Shown here piece after piece: positions 33,806 through 45,000 of a stretch of 64,000 bases of DNA. The translations under genes were made by a program, and so were the position numbers. Position 1 is the stretch's first letter. The number at the start of each line of letters is the position of its first letter. The DNA comes from Bacteroidales bacterium. GTDB lineage: Bacteria; Bacteroidota; Bacteroidia; Bacteroidales; P3. The notes beneath the pieces were generated by a model that was given only the letters and a program-made list of their open reading frames with translations, searched no databases and was not told the DNA's origin. The stretch spans positions 186,001-250,000 of the forward strand of contig JAGBOF010000007.1 of assembly GCA_017633985.1 (NCBI GenBank), read 5' to 3'.

Positions 33806-34128
33806 TGTTTGATTTCAGACTATATAAGTTGCAGTATTTGATTACTTCGGGTGGATATGAAGACGAGGACGGTAACTACATTCAAGGCGATGAAGAATGG
33901 AGTGAAGAAATACCTTGTCGGTATGAACTCAACCAAAGAGCGAGTACAATAACATTGCAAGACGGGGTTGCATATACCTACACTTATGTAGTCTATTTGA
34001 ATTTATCTGCACCAGATTTTCATTATGGTCAGACGATAAGACTAATAAGAAATGACGGCGTTGTGGTAGATACAAAGGAAGTCAAAGGATTTACAAGAGA
34101 ACAACTGCATTGTAGGTTATGGCTGTAA
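33802..34128 (+). CDS. Head closure/head-tail adaptor-like protein
   Basis: 108 residues, mostly beta (DGVAYTYTYVVYLNLSAP, FHYGQTIRLIRNDGVVVDTK), consistent with a small beta-barrel stopper. Position between connector and gp10-like gene. Overlaps the next gene by 10 bp. Confidence 0.55.
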   Translation: MMFDFRLYKLQYLITSGGYEDEDGNYIQGDEEWSEEIPCRYELNQRASTITLQDGVAYTYTYVVYLNLSAPDFHYGQTIRLIRNDGVVVDTKEVKGFTREQLHCRLWL

Positions 34129-34646
34129 AGAAGAACGGATTATTCGGTGTCAAGTGTGCAACAAAAACAGACTTTGTAAATAAAGTCTTTAATCAATTTC
34201 CTGCAGTTATAGATTCCTGCACGAATGAAGTTTTTAGCAAACTTGGAGAAGAAACCGTTAAATTCATCAGACAACAACCGAAAGAACAAAGTTGGATAGA
34301 CCAAACAGGTAATTTAAGGAGTTCAATAGGCTATGCAGTCATCGTTGATGGAAAGATTTCTCAAGTATCATCTTTTAATCAAGTTAAGCAAGGAAATCAA
34401 GGTACTACAATAGGCAAGGGTTATGCTGTTGATATTGCTCACAAATTAGCACAGACGAGTGTTTATGCAGGAGTTGTGATTGTGGCAGGAATGGAATACG
34501 CCGTCTATGTAGAACGAATGAAAAACAAGGTTGTCTTATCCGCTGGGGTATTATGGGCAACAAAGAATTTCCCTGTAAAACTTGAAGTATTACGCAAGAA
34601 GATTTTTCAGACATTAAACAAGTTAATAAAGGATGAAATCAAGTAA
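34119..34646 (+). CDS. HK97 gp10-like neck/tail component
   Basis: 175 residues. IDQTGNLRSSIGYAVIVDGK and AGMEYAVYVERMKNKVVL are typical of HK97 gp10-like proteins (TGNLRxSI ... YAxYVE). Joins the head connector to the tail. Overlaps the next gene by 14 bp. Confidence 0.7.
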   Translation: MAVKKNGLFGVKCATKTDFVNKVFNQFPAVIDSCTNEVFSKLGEETVKFIRQQPKEQSWIDQTGNLRSSIGYAVIVDGKISQVSSFNQVKQGNQGTTIGKGYAVDIAHKLAQTSVYAGVVIVAGMEYAVYVERMKNKVVLSAGVLWATKNFPVKLEVLRKKIFQTLNKLIKDEIK

Positions 34647-35052
34647 TGATATAAAAACTCTGTTATACCGTTTCGTAAAAGATTCCGACCTATATACAAA
34701 AGTTTTGTCTATGGGCGGTAAATTGTATAAGACAGACCGCATACCAAACAGCACCACTAACGATTGTTGTGTGTTAGTAAATACTACACTTATGGGGCAG
34801 TTTGAGTTAGCAACAGCCTTTATTCACGTTTATGTGCAAGATAAAAAGCGTAACACTGAAGATTATGTTGAAGACACTATCCTAACAGGAGAGATTGAAA
34901 ACATTATCAAAACATCATTATTCAAAGACAGGAAAGAGATAGTCATAGAACCTTACAAGATAACTCTTGTAAGTCTTGATATTTTCAAGGTTAATGAACG
35001 GAATGAGCATTGTGTCAATGCACAATTAAGTTTAAGAATTTTTAACTATTAA
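34633..35052 (+). CDS. Tail terminator-like protein
   Basis: 139 residues, alpha/beta, at the fixed position between gp10-like and tail-tube genes. Sequence is not diagnostic; the call is by gene order. Confidence 0.5.
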   Translation: MKSSNDIKTLLYRFVKDSDLYTKVLSMGGKLYKTDRIPNSTTNDCCVLVNTTLMGQFELATAFIHVYVQDKKRNTEDYVEDTILTGEIENIIKTSLFKDRKEIVIEPYKITLVSLDIFKVNERNEHCVNAQLSLRIFNY

Positions 35053-35072
35053 AAGTATAAGGAGATATAATT

Positions 35073-35609
35073 ATGGCAGATACAGCATTGGGTACAACCA
35101 TAAAGAACACCGCTTGGGGTAGTTTGCATTTATCCATTGGAGCGACAGGAACAAATGATGCAATGGCAACAACCTTTGATGATTTGGGATTGATTGCAGA
35201 GAATGGATTTTCCTTTGCAAACGAAGCAGGCGAAGAAAAAACTTTAAGGGACATCAACGGCGATTTGGTGGATTTCTTAAAGAGAGCAGGTACAATCAAG
35301 ATAAATTGTACTTTGTTGAAACCGTCAGAAAGTACGAGAGGAAAGTTTTGGGAAATGTCAAAAGATTCTACATCGGGAGAAGTTTCAGTTAAAGACACTA
35401 TCAAGAATACCTTCTTCAGTATCAAGATTGAGAACAAAGAGGCAACAGGTAGTGAGGGATTGAAAGCGGCTAAATGCAGAATCTTTGCTGAAGCACCTGA
35501 ATGGGACCCAGACAATGGTTGGACGGTGCCTCTTGAAATAACAATTTTGAGAGCAGGAAAGACAACTACCGACAAGGGTACGTTATTCGTATTCTACGAT
35601 GTGAAGTAG
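35073..35609 (+). CDS. Major tail tube protein
   Basis: 178 residues. Beta-rich, with FANEAGEEKTLRDINGDLVD and a C-terminal PLEITILRAGKTTTDKGTLF, like Bacteroidetes phage tube proteins. It precedes the frameshifted chaperone and tape measure, which fixes its identity. Translated from AAGGAG. Confidence 0.7.
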   Translation: MADTALGTTIKNTAWGSLHLSIGATGTNDAMATTFDDLGLIAENGFSFANEAGEEKTLRDINGDLVDFLKRAGTIKINCTLLKPSESTRGKFWEMSKDSTSGEVSVKDTIKNTFFSIKIENKEATGSEGLKAAKCRIFAEAPEWDPDNGWTVPLEITILRAGKTTTDKGTLFVFYDVK

Positions 35610-35623
35610 TCTTTCATCGGATA

Positions 35624-35702
35624 GTTCCCATAGTTTAGCAAGTAGAACACTTTCAGAGGCGATAGTTTGGAAGAAAGATAGGTGCAAGTCCTATTGGGAA
35701 CA
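35624..35702 (+). ncRNA. tRNA-like cloverleaf with an 18-base anticodon-arm loop
   Basis: Acceptor GTTCCCA/TGGGAAC (7 bp), D stem GTTT/GAAC, anticodon-arm stem CTTTC/GAAAG, T stem ATAGG/CCTAT with loop TGCAAGT. The anticodon loop has 18 bases (35655-35672) instead of 7, no variable loop separates the anticodon and T arms, and the D loop lacks the GG pair. Lies in the gap between tail tube and chaperone genes. Either a degenerate phage tRNA or a tRNA mimic; it would not be a normal decoder. Confidence 0.55.
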
Positions 35703-35721
35703 CAAAAAACAATAAACAGCA

Positions 35722-36267
35722 ATGAAAAAAGAAGATTTGACAGCCATACGAATGGCAGATGTTATCACTGAAAAGGCTTTGGAGTTTTCCATAGATTACT
35801 CAACAATGGAAAAAATCAAGCCTAATTCTTTATTTAAGCGATTATTTTCTAAAATTAATCCAAAATATCAATCAGTAACAAAACAACGCAAATTTAAGGT
35901 CTTTCCGCTTCAATTAGGAAGATTGCAGTTACTCTCAAAAATCTACTTACAGTTGGAGATAGATGAAAAGGCGTGGAAAGAAAAACCTGAAATTGAGATT
36001 TGGCGAGTTTGTAATGAAAAGACAGACTTGATTTGTCGTTTTATCGCTATTGCTGTTACCAAAGACAAATCAGATGTTATGAATGAAGATTATCTGAATG
36101 AAGTCATAGAGTTTATAAAGACTAATTGCACACCGCAAGACTTTGTTCAGGTAATGTTGATGATACTACAACAGATTGACTTGGTAAATTTTACCAATGC
36201 TATGCTATTGATGAAGCTGTTAAGGCTAAACGAGCCGAAGCAAAAGAAGGCGAAAAGCATAGCATAA
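35722..36267 (+). CDS. Tail assembly chaperone, short (G-like) product
   Basis: 181 residues. Short form of the lambda gpG/gpGT-type chaperone pair that guides tail tube assembly around the tape measure. The frame ends at 36267, but a slippery A-AAT-TTT (36186-36192) would send some ribosomes into the -1 frame. Lies between tail tube and tape measure. Confidence 0.75.
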   Translation: MKKEDLTAIRMADVITEKALEFSIDYSTMEKIKPNSLFKRLFSKINPKYQSVTKQRKFKVFPLQLGRLQLLSKIYLQLEIDEKAWKEKPEIEIWRVCNEKTDLICRFIAIAVTKDKSDVMNEDYLNEVIEFIKTNCTPQDFVQVMLMILQQIDLVNFTNAMLLMKLLRLNEPKQKKAKSIA

Positions 36268-36500
36268 GTATAGGTGGAAATACTATATACGGTAGCCTTC
36301 TTGGTGTTGTTTGTGAGAAGTTTGGATGGACTTATGATTATGCTGTTTGGGGTATCAGTTATGCAAATTTGAGAATGATTATAGCAGACGGTATTTCTAC
36401 CTTCTATAAGAGCAGTGATAAAAAGACGACAACATCATCACAGAAAACAGAAAAGATGAGTTTTTCAGAATTGATAGGAGTATTAAAACAGGTTCAATAA
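35722..36500 (+). CDS. Tail assembly chaperone, -1 frameshift (GT-like) product
   Basis: Frame 0 to 36192, then frame -1 from 36192 to the TAA at 36498. The -1 frame is open throughout and encodes a plausible T domain: YAIDEAVKAKRAEAKEGEKH, then DYAVWGISYANLRMIIADGI, the SYANxxxM pattern of Bacteroidetes chaperone extensions. It has no start codon of its own in a suitable place and would otherwise be an unexplained 240-bp gap before the tape measure. Confidence 0.7.
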
Positions 36501-36512
36501 GATTATAAAGCA

Positions 36513-39500
36513 ATGAGTTTACATAGTGAGTTTACTTTAGATAATAGTCAGTTGTTGCAAAAATTGAAACAAAGTCAGGAAGAAATAAATAAGACTATTG
36601 GCAATATAGACAGGAGATACGAGGAAAGTTCAAAAGGATTTTCCACAAAAATAAGGCAGATACAATCACAGGTAGATGCAAGCGGTAGGATTTTTGAAAA
36701 TGTTGCTGGCAAAGTAGGTATGCTCACAAACGCATTGCAGGCATTCATCGGCATTCAAGTAGCGAATGGCATTTCAGGATTTATATCCAAAATGATTAAT
36801 GTCAGAGCCGAATTTCAGAATATTGAAGCCTCAATGGAAGTTTTTCTTGGTTCGGCAGATAAGGCAAAATCTTTTCTTGATGACCTACAAAGTTACGCTT
36901 TCAATAATGTTTTTGAGTTTGAAGATTTGGCGAAAGCATCAGAATCATTGCTTGGCTTTGGTACGTCAGCAGAAGAAACGATAGGCGTTATTGATAAGTT
37001 GTCAAACATTGCTTCGGGATTGCACGTCCCTTTACAAGAACTTGTTGATTTGTACAATAAAGCCAAATCAAGCCCTAAATTGATGACAGAAGATATTGCA
37101 CAATGGGAACGAAAAGGATTGCCTGTCATCAAACAACTTGCGGAAGAAATGGGCGGTGGAATAGAGAAAGAGCAAGAACTCCGTGCAAATATTTCAAAGG
37201 GAGTTATAAAGTTTGAAGATTTGGAGAAGGTCATCAACCGTGTCAATGCCGAAGGTGGTATGTTTGCAGGTATGATGCAAAAGAAAATGGATACTCTTGG
37301 AGATAGTATCGGACTACTTGAAGATAATATTACCAATATGTTTAACGAACTTGGTCAAATGACTGAAGGTCCGTTAAAGTTCGGTATTGACTTGGCAGGC
37401 AAAGCAGTAGAACATTATCAGGAAATATTAAGAATAATCGGATTACTTGTTATCGCATTAGGTTCATATAAAACTACATTGATTGCTATTGCCGCTATTC
37501 AGAAAGTAGCATTTGCATACGGAAGAATAAAAGAAGGCATACAATTGATAATGATGTTCCGTAAAGAATTGGGATTGGCGAGAGCGGCAAGTCAGGCATT
37601 CAATCTTTCGTTAGCATCCAATCCAGCAGGGATTATCGCCGTTGCAGTTACAGCCCTTGCATCTGCAGTATTTTTATATAAAACAAGAACAAGTGAGGCG
37701 GCGAAAGAACAAGAAGCATTAAATGAATCCATAGCACAACACGTTGCAGATGCACAGCAAGAAGTAAATAGTTTAAAGAGATTAATAAAAGTTGCATCAG
37801 ATGAAAAAGTATCAACAGATGAGAGAAAGAAGGCGATAGATAAACTTAACGAAGTTATCCCTGAATACAATGGACATCTTGACAAGGAACACAAACGATT
37901 AATTGCTAATACAAAGGCGGCAGAAGATTATACTACTGCACTTATAAATAATGCAAAGGCAAGAGCCTATGAAGAAAAAGTCAATGAATTGACAAAAAAA
38001 CAGATTCTACAAGAGGAAGAATACATTAAAAGAGCCGAAAATAGAGCGAATATTGAAAGAGCAAATAATCAACCCATCATTACAATGGGTGGCGAAAATG
38101 GTCAAGTTGCCGAAGGTCAAATGGCAAGAGCGAATGAATTAAAAAGAGCAAAGAATGCCGAAGAAAAAGCCTTTAAAGAACTACAAGAAACTGAAAATAA
38201 AATTAAAGAATATACAGAAAAAGCAGAAGGGTTAAAAACAAAAACTAACACTGATAATAATGGTGGCGGCGGTGGTAATGGAAGCACCGAAAAAGAATTA
38301 AAGAAGTTACAGCAAGCCAAAAAAGATTTTGACAACTTCCTTACATCATTCAGTCAAAAAGGGCGTGATGCGGAGATTTCTTTAATTTCAGACGAAACAG
38401 AGCGTAAAATATCGGAAGAAATAGAATGGTTTATACGAGAAAATGATAAGTTAGATAAAGAGTTATCGGACTTAAAAGAGAAAGCAAAGGAAGCAAAAGA
38501 AAGTATTCCCTATAACATTGATGAAGTTTATAAAACACGTCAAGAAGCATTAGAAAAAGAATTGTATGACAAAGTAGAGAAAATTCAAAAAGAAGCAGAT
38601 GATAAATATGAAAAAGACTTATTAGGATTACTTGACAGTTATGCAGACTACAACGAAAAACGCCTTGCTATTGATAAAAAATACAATGAGGATTTGGAAA
38701 AACTACAAGAATTACGCAAACAGGCAGAAGAAAAAGGAAATGAAAATGATATAAAGAGGATTGATAGTGCTATTAAGACACTTAAAGTAAATAAGACAAA
38801 AGAAGTTGTTGAGTTAGATTTTCAGCAACTTAAAGAAACTCCTGAATACACAAGGGCATTTGAAGATTTAGAGCAAACATCTACAGAAACAATTAGATAT
38901 TTAATACAAGAATTTGACAAAGTAAAGCAAGTGGCCGCAGAATCTTTAGACCCTAAAGATTTACAGGAATATATTGATGTGTTGGAAAAAATGCAAAACG
39001 AATTAGACCGTAGAGATACTTTTTCTGCAATAACCAACGCACGATTAGAATTAAAGATAGCAACCGAAGAATTAACAGAGGCTGAGAATGCACACACTGA
39101 GGCAGAGAAAAACTTCGGCAAAGGTTCTGTACAGGAAATAACAGCGAATAAAAAAATTGCCTCTGCAAAAGATAAACAGACAAAAGCAACAAAGAAACTT
39201 GTCAATGCAGAAACGACTTTACTTAATAGTATAAAAGATTTAGCAAGTGGCTTCAAAGAATTAGGGGACACTATTGGTGGGGACTTTGGAAGTGCCATAT
39301 CTGCAATAGGAGATATGGGAATTACTATCCTTTCTACGATAATACAGTTGAAGGCATTGGAAGTTCAAGCAAGAAACACTGAGATTGCCATAAGGTCATT
39401 AGAAACAGCAACGGTTATTTTAGCAGCCATAAGTGCGGCATTTACCGCATTGACGACATTGTATCAAACATTTTTCAACAAAGAAGATGATAGTTATGAG

Positions 39501-40601
39501 AGAGCGAAAGGTGCAATGGAAGGCTATATTGAGGTGCTTGATAAAGTAATAGATAAAGAAAAAGAGTTGATGAATTTCTATGCTGGTCAGACAGGGGAAA
39601 TGGCATACGAAAAAGCAAGAGCATCTATAGAAAAAGAACAAGAACTTATAAAGAAATCCTTTAATGATTATCTAAATAGCGGAGCAGGAACTTTTTCTTC
39701 CTCAAAGGGTGTTTCAATGTCTAAAGACATAAAAAATAGCGGTAAATATGGTCAGATTATAGAAAGCGTAATGATGGCATTGTCTGGTGCAGATGGAAGT
39801 AACTGGTCATATACCGATGTTCAAGAATTGTTAAGTGGAAGAATGACAGATTTAGTTAATCTAACTACTGAACAACTTGAAGCCTTGAAAATGTCTGATG
39901 TATGGGGTTATTTGGATAGTGAAACAAAAGATTATATCAATACTTTAATTGAATGCGATGAAAAATTAGAAGATTTACGGCAACAAAGAATAGAATGGCT
40001 TACAGGATTAAGTGAGAGTGATTGGCATAATGAATTTTTAGACGGACTTTTGGATATAGAAGCAACTGCAGAAGATGTTTTCAACAATATAGCAGAATAT
40101 ATTAGAAAAGCAATGATACAACATCTTGTTTTTTCCAAAATGCAAGATGAGTTATCAAATTTCTACAATGAATATACTGACTATATGGAAAATGCAGAAA
40201 ATATGACTATGGAAGAGCGTCAAGAATGGCTTGAAGACTTTAAAGAAAGATTACAAACTCTTATTACAGAAGGTAAAGAAGATGCAGATAAAATCAACAG
40301 TCTATTTTCAGATATTTTAGATTATACCCGTTCCGCAAGTAATAATGCCTTTGCACAGATGACACAAGACCAAGCGACAAAGTTAGAAGGAATGTTTACT
40401 GCTGTGCAAGGTCATACATACGACATAAGGGATTACACTCACGAGATGAGGGATTGTGCTGTAATTATTCAACGGGAGATTTCTGGTATTCACGTTGATA
40501 CCTCTGCAATAGTAAGGTTGCTTGGTGGAGTAGAAAACAGAATGGCTGTTGTTGATAGTAGGTTAAAAGGATTTGAAATGCGAGGTGTGAAAATGAACTA
40601 A
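36513..40601 (+). CDS. Tail tape measure protein
   Basis: 1362 residues, longest gene. N-terminal region has the TMP signature (RAEFQNIEASMEVFLGSADK, ... LLGFGTSAEETIGVID), then hydrophobic segments (about 310-400), very long coiled coils (about 400-1000), and a Met/Glu-rich end. Sets tail length and helps DNA passage. Stop overlaps the next start by 1 base. Confidence 0.92.
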   Translation: MSLHSEFTLDNSQLLQKLKQSQEEINKTIGNIDRRYEESSKGFSTKIRQIQSQVDASGRIFENVAGKVGMLTNALQAFIGIQVANGISGFISKMINVRAEFQNIEASMEVFLGSADKAKSFLDDLQSYAFNNVFEFEDLAKASESLLGFGTSAEETIGVIDKLSNIASGLHVPLQELVDLYNKAKSSPKLMTEDIAQWERKGLPVIKQLAEEMGGGIEKEQELRANISKGVIKFEDLEKVINRVNAEGGMFAGMMQKKMDTLGDSIGLLEDNITNMFNELGQMTEGPLKFGIDLAGKAVEHYQEILRIIGLLVIALGSYKTTLIAIAAIQKVAFAYGRIKEGIQLIMMFRKELGLARAASQAFNLSLASNPAGIIAVAVTALASAVFLYKTRTSEAAKEQEALNESIAQHVADAQQEVNSLKRLIKVASDEKVSTDERKKAIDKLNEVIPEYNGHLDKEHKRLIANTKAAEDYTTALINNAKARAYEEKVNELTKKQILQEEEYIKRAENRANIERANNQPIITMGGENGQVAEGQMARANELKRAKNAEEKAFKELQETENKIKEYTEKAEGLKTKTNTDNNGGGGGNGSTEKELKKLQQAKKDFDNFLTSFSQKGRDAEISLISDETERKISEEIEWFIRENDKLDKELSDLKEKAKEAKESIPYNIDEVYKTRQEALEKELYDKVEKIQKEADDKYEKDLLGLLDSYADYNEKRLAIDKKYNEDLEKLQELRKQAEEKGNENDIKRIDSAIKTLKVNKTKEVVELDFQQLKETPEYTRAFEDLEQTSTETIRYLIQEFDKVKQVAAESLDPKDLQEYIDVLEKMQNELDRRDTFSAITNARLELKIATEELTEAENAHTEAEKNFGKGSVQEITANKKIASAKDKQTKATKKLVNAETTLLNSIKDLASGFKELGDTIGGDFGSAISAIGDMGITILSTIIQLKALEVQARNTEIAIRSLETATVILAAISAAFTALTTLYQTFFNKEDDSYERAKGAMEGYIEVLDKVIDKEKELMNFYAGQTGEMAYEKARASIEKEQELIKKSFNDYLNSGAGTFSSSKGVSMSKDIKNSGKYGQIIESVMMALSGADGSNWSYTDVQELLSGRMTDLVNLTTEQLEALKMSDVWGYLDSETKDYINTLIECDEKLEDLRQQRIEWLTGLSESDWHNEFLDGLLDIEATAEDVFNNIAEYIRKAMIQHLVFSKMQDELSNFYNEYTDYMENAENMTMEERQEWLEDFKERLQTLITEGKEDADKINSLFSDILDYTRSASNNAFAQMTQDQATKLEGMFTAVQGHTYDIRDYTHEMRDCAVIIQREISGIHVDTSAIVRLLGGVENRMAVVDSRLKGFEMRGVKMN

Positions 40602-42007
40602 TGGGAAGAATACTGATAAATAATATTGACATTGAGGAATACGGAGTAAAGGTTCTTAATGATTATATTAAGGACCTGCTTAACCCACCTGATAAGGAAG
40701 ATATAACAAGTATTGAATGGTATGAAGGTCAGTTTGATGTTGATTTGTCGGACGGTATTCAATTCAAGGAAGAAAAAGAGATTAAACTTGAATGCTATCA
40801 AGATGACTTTTCAAAGAATTTTCAGACGTTCTTTGACGTTTTATCTTCTCAACCTTATAATTTATTCACTTTTGAAGAAATAGGCTTAAATCTGCGTTTA
40901 AGACTGCTAAAAATAGAAAATAATAATGTTTTGTCGGGGTTCAATAAACAAACATTCAAGATAACGCTTGTACAAGATGATTTTGACGAAACATTTACGG
41001 ATAATCATATTTATTTTAACTTCGTTGATAGTGCTTGTTTCATAGAGAATAACAATGTAAATGACTATGGTTTTATATTGTTGGAAGGTAGCCTTGATAA
41101 AATATTTGAACGGACAATACAAGATAGATTGGTCGGTGCAAAACATTCACTAACCATTAAGGCTATTGAAGAAGATTTGTCGTTTGGTAGCAGTACAATG
41201 GATGTTGAGCAGTTTAAGATTAACTTTAATTCTTTTATAGGTTTAGTAACATCGGCAGGAAGTAAGTCTTTGGTATTGCGTTATGACAATCAGGAATATA
41301 AGATGCAGTGTTTTTATAATAACATTGCAATCAACAGTCTATTATTGAATAACGGTAAGGTATGGGTAACATTTACATTGAAAGTTGCCATAACTGAAGT
41401 TGCAAGCGAATCTTCGCTTGCAACTTTCCGTGCCTTATCACATCGGCAGTTAAATAGTTTGGTTGAAGGTTTTCGTCTTGTCGGTAATCAAACATTCAGT
41501 ATTTATCTGAAACCGTTGTATTACACAGACGAAACAATAGAAACGTTGGATGTTATATTGTTTGAAGACAACGAGCAATCGGAATGTCCGTTTAATGTTA
41601 ATTCATTTTCTCCTTGTAATATTGTTGAGATACCAAATACAGAACATAACAGAGAGATTTTATCAAGGTATGAAATATATGTTTTTGCAGGTGGATATTT
41701 GCATATCACTAATTATTATACGGAAGCGTTAAGAAGTTCATCACACGGAGAAATAACGGAGTTAAACAATGATTTTTCGCTTGATTCATCATTTTCAATA
41801 TTCCTACAACCTAAGTTTTATTCAGATGATAAGATGACCGTTGCCGATGTGATGTTAGTAGGAGATAATGAAATATCGGAAATTCCTATAAACATTAATT
41901 GCTTCACACCAGCCAATATAAGCGTATTTCCAGCGACTTCTACGAATAAAACATTATTACAATCATTCAGAGTATTTTATTTCATTACAGAGCAAACTAT
42001 AATGTAA
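40601..42007 (+). CDS. Distal tail (Dit-like) protein with duplicated C-terminal domain
   Basis: 468 residues. The N-terminal part (about 1-270) follows the tape measure and resembles distal tail hub proteins. The C-terminal 190 residues contain two copies of a beta domain (FSIYLKPLYYTDETIETLDV and FSIFLQPKFYSDDKMTVADV, each ending ...NxxCxxPxNI), also seen alone in the 45464 protein; probably a carbohydrate-binding or tail-fibre docking module. Confidence 0.6.
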   Translation: MGRILINNIDIEEYGVKVLNDYIKDLLNPPDKEDITSIEWYEGQFDVDLSDGIQFKEEKEIKLECYQDDFSKNFQTFFDVLSSQPYNLFTFEEIGLNLRLRLLKIENNNVLSGFNKQTFKITLVQDDFDETFTDNHIYFNFVDSACFIENNNVNDYGFILLEGSLDKIFERTIQDRLVGAKHSLTIKAIEEDLSFGSSTMDVEQFKINFNSFIGLVTSAGSKSLVLRYDNQEYKMQCFYNNIAINSLLLNNGKVWVTFTLKVAITEVASESSLATFRALSHRQLNSLVEGFRLVGNQTFSIYLKPLYYTDETIETLDVILFEDNEQSECPFNVNSFSPCNIVEIPNTEHNREILSRYEIYVFAGGYLHITNYYTEALRSSSHGEITELNNDFSLDSSFSIFLQPKFYSDDKMTVADVMLVGDNEISEIPININCFTPANISVFPATSTNKTLLQSFRVFYFITEQTIM

Positions 42008-42008
42008 T

Positions 42009-45000
42009 ATGAGAAGAAAAACGATAACAATATATTATAAGATAAACGGCATAATCCAAACATTGACAGTTAAGTTTGGAGATAGTGATTATATTCAGAA
42101 AGAAATAATGCAAGCAAGTTTTGTTTCGCTTAACTTTTCTTTGCCTGAATATATTGAGTTGCCGATAGGTTCGTGGGTTGAAGAAGACAATGAAACATAT
42201 TATTTACTTGATTTGTGCCAACCTACAAAACATAATAGTGAGTATTTTGACTATTCACTAACATTTTATAATACGGTAGGTTTGTTCAGTAATTGGATTG
42301 TGCAGTCGTATTCAGATGATAATTGGCATAGTATTAAGTTTTCTTTGACAGGCAGACCGAAAGACTTTTTAACTCATATTGTCAAAAGTTGTAATGCACA
42401 TATAACGACAGGAGAGCAAGAATTTTCTATCGGAGATTATGATGATGCAAGTGAGCAACTTGTTTCTTTTGATAGCACGTTTGTTTTTGATGCCTTGAAT
42501 AGTATTGCAGGAGTATTCAATACTGAATGGTATGTTACAAGCGACAGACGGATTTGTCTGAAGAAGTTGGAGAATACTCCAGATGATGTAGTTACTCTTA
42601 AATATGGTAGTGGATTTGGAATAAAGCCTAATATTGAAAGACGGAATACAGAACAACGAAGAATAGACAGAATACTTGTACAAGGCGGAGATAGAAACAT
42701 TGTTCAAACAAAGTACGGCAGTCAATACCTACTATTGCCAAAAAAGAAGGAATTGTATTATGACGGAACAGATTTTTATTCAGCAAAAGAAGACGATACC
42801 TCACGCAGAAAATATGTATCAGATGCAGAAGGTTTATCTATCAAAGGACAGGATTATGACAATAACGCCATTCATTCAGAAATGGGATTTGACGGAAGTA
42901 ATACCTATCCGTCAAGAGTTGGTCAGATAACAAAAGTAACTTGGTCGCCAAACGATAGCAATACTGAATACAATTCTTATAAAGAAGCAGATTCTCATAA
43001 CAGTGAAGATGAAAAGGGGCTTGTTTGGTGTAATATCTATGATGATAAAAATGATATAGATTATTCCGATGAGGACTTAAGAGCAGAAGGAACGGAAACT
43101 ATATCTTTTATGAGCGGAAAGTTGGCAGGACGCACTATTGAAGTATCAAACTATGAACATTCCAAACATGAGTTTAAACTTATGAGGATTACTGACGGTG
43201 GAGTAAATATGCCGAATGACACTTTTTATCCAGCCGTTGATGACGAGTATGCAGTATTTGGAATGCAGATGCCACAAAGTTATGTAGATACTGCAAGCCT
43301 TGAAATGATGAAAGAAGCCATAAAACAGATGTACGAGTATGAACTTGACCAAGTGTTATTTTCATTACCTATTGACGAGATATGGTATAAGCAGTCAGGT
43401 AAAAACCTTAATGTAGGGGATAATATCAACTATGAAGATGATGATTTTGCAAAGACAGGATTAAAAATTAGAATAACACAGATTAGGCAATACTTATCTA
43501 ATCCGTATAAGATAGAGATAACATTAAGTAATTGCAGACGTGAGCAAACCGTCAAACAGCAGATAAAAGACTTTTGGAATTTCAGGGATAATTTTGATTC
43601 ACTTGTTACAGACAGAGTTGATTTCTATGATAGAACAGGCAACGGTACTGATAAAGGTACAGCACTGAATAATAAATGTTGGGTCGTTATGCCATTCACA
43701 CCTTATTACAAGAATGATGAATGGTTAGTAGCAAGTGATACCACTGTTGAAACAACAAAATTTAAAGCAGGAGTAACTTATCACTGCAAAAAAACACGAT
43801 TGACAGGAAACTTCACAGCAAGTGATTGGACCGCAAAAAGTTTGTTTGATTATGATAGATTTGATAATCGTCCGAAGATTAATGGCTCTGTATTGACGGG
43901 AGATAGAAGTCTATTGCCACAAGGCGATTTTGATTCATTTCTGATTGATAGTTTTGACCCATTGAAATTACAGGCAGATGACAATACGACAGAAATCGGC
44001 AAAAGATTATTAGGAACAACCTTTACAGAATTTTTGACTGGTAGATTTGACCCTGCAAGAAATGATATTGATGCTCTTATCGGCAACGGTGGATTAGTAC
44101 CTAATCAGTGCTGGGTTGTTCAACCTACACCACCCTACTACAAGAATGATGAATGGTTAGTAGCAAGAACCGTAACTATTAACGGTATGACTTTTTATGC
44201 TGGTGTTACTTATATCTGTACGCTGTCAAGATTAACAGGTGATTTTTATCCGTCAGAATGGTTGCCGAAAAGTATTTATAACTTTGATAATTTGAACGGA
44301 AGACCAAAGATTAACGGTAGTTTGTTAAGCAGTTCCGATAATTTACTTTTACTTCCTCAAGGAACGTATGATACATTTCTATCTACAAGATTCACTCCTG
44401 TTGAAAGCAATGTAACAAGGATAATTCAAAACAGAGGCGATATTCCTAATAAATGTTGGGTTGTACAGCCTACCGTTCCGTATTATGCAAATGATGAGTG
44501 GTTAGTTTCTGAAAAAGTAACGATAGGCGGAAAAGACTTTTTGGCAGGATGTACCTATTTATGTACAGTAGATAGAACGACAGGCTCTTTTACTGCTTCT
44601 GATTGGCAATTAAAGAGTGTAACAAGTTACGACGATTTAAGAGATAAACCTACGATTATTACAAGTTACAATGACCTGACAGATAAACCGATTATCATAA
44701 CAAGTTATAGAGATTTGACTGATAAGCCGTCATTGAATGGTGTCGTGCTTTCTGGAGATATTGACTTGTCTAATAATTCAAAATTCAGTTCTTTGGTCAA
44801 TGATTACGGTACATTAAGAGCAAATGTCTTTGATACAACGACAGAAAGATTTATTTCTTTGATTGATGTTCGTGATGCGTTAAAAGTTGCAAGAGAAGAC
44901 CCTGAAAGTCCTTTGATTTCTGTCGGAGAAGCAGTATCATCATTGAGTTCAAGTATATCCTCAACCAATTCAACAGTAACGATGAACAAGAATTCGTTTG

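Noticed and set aside
35042-35575. 177-codon frame on the minus strand over the tail tube gene
   Set aside because: Opposite to a gene fixed by synteny; no family match.
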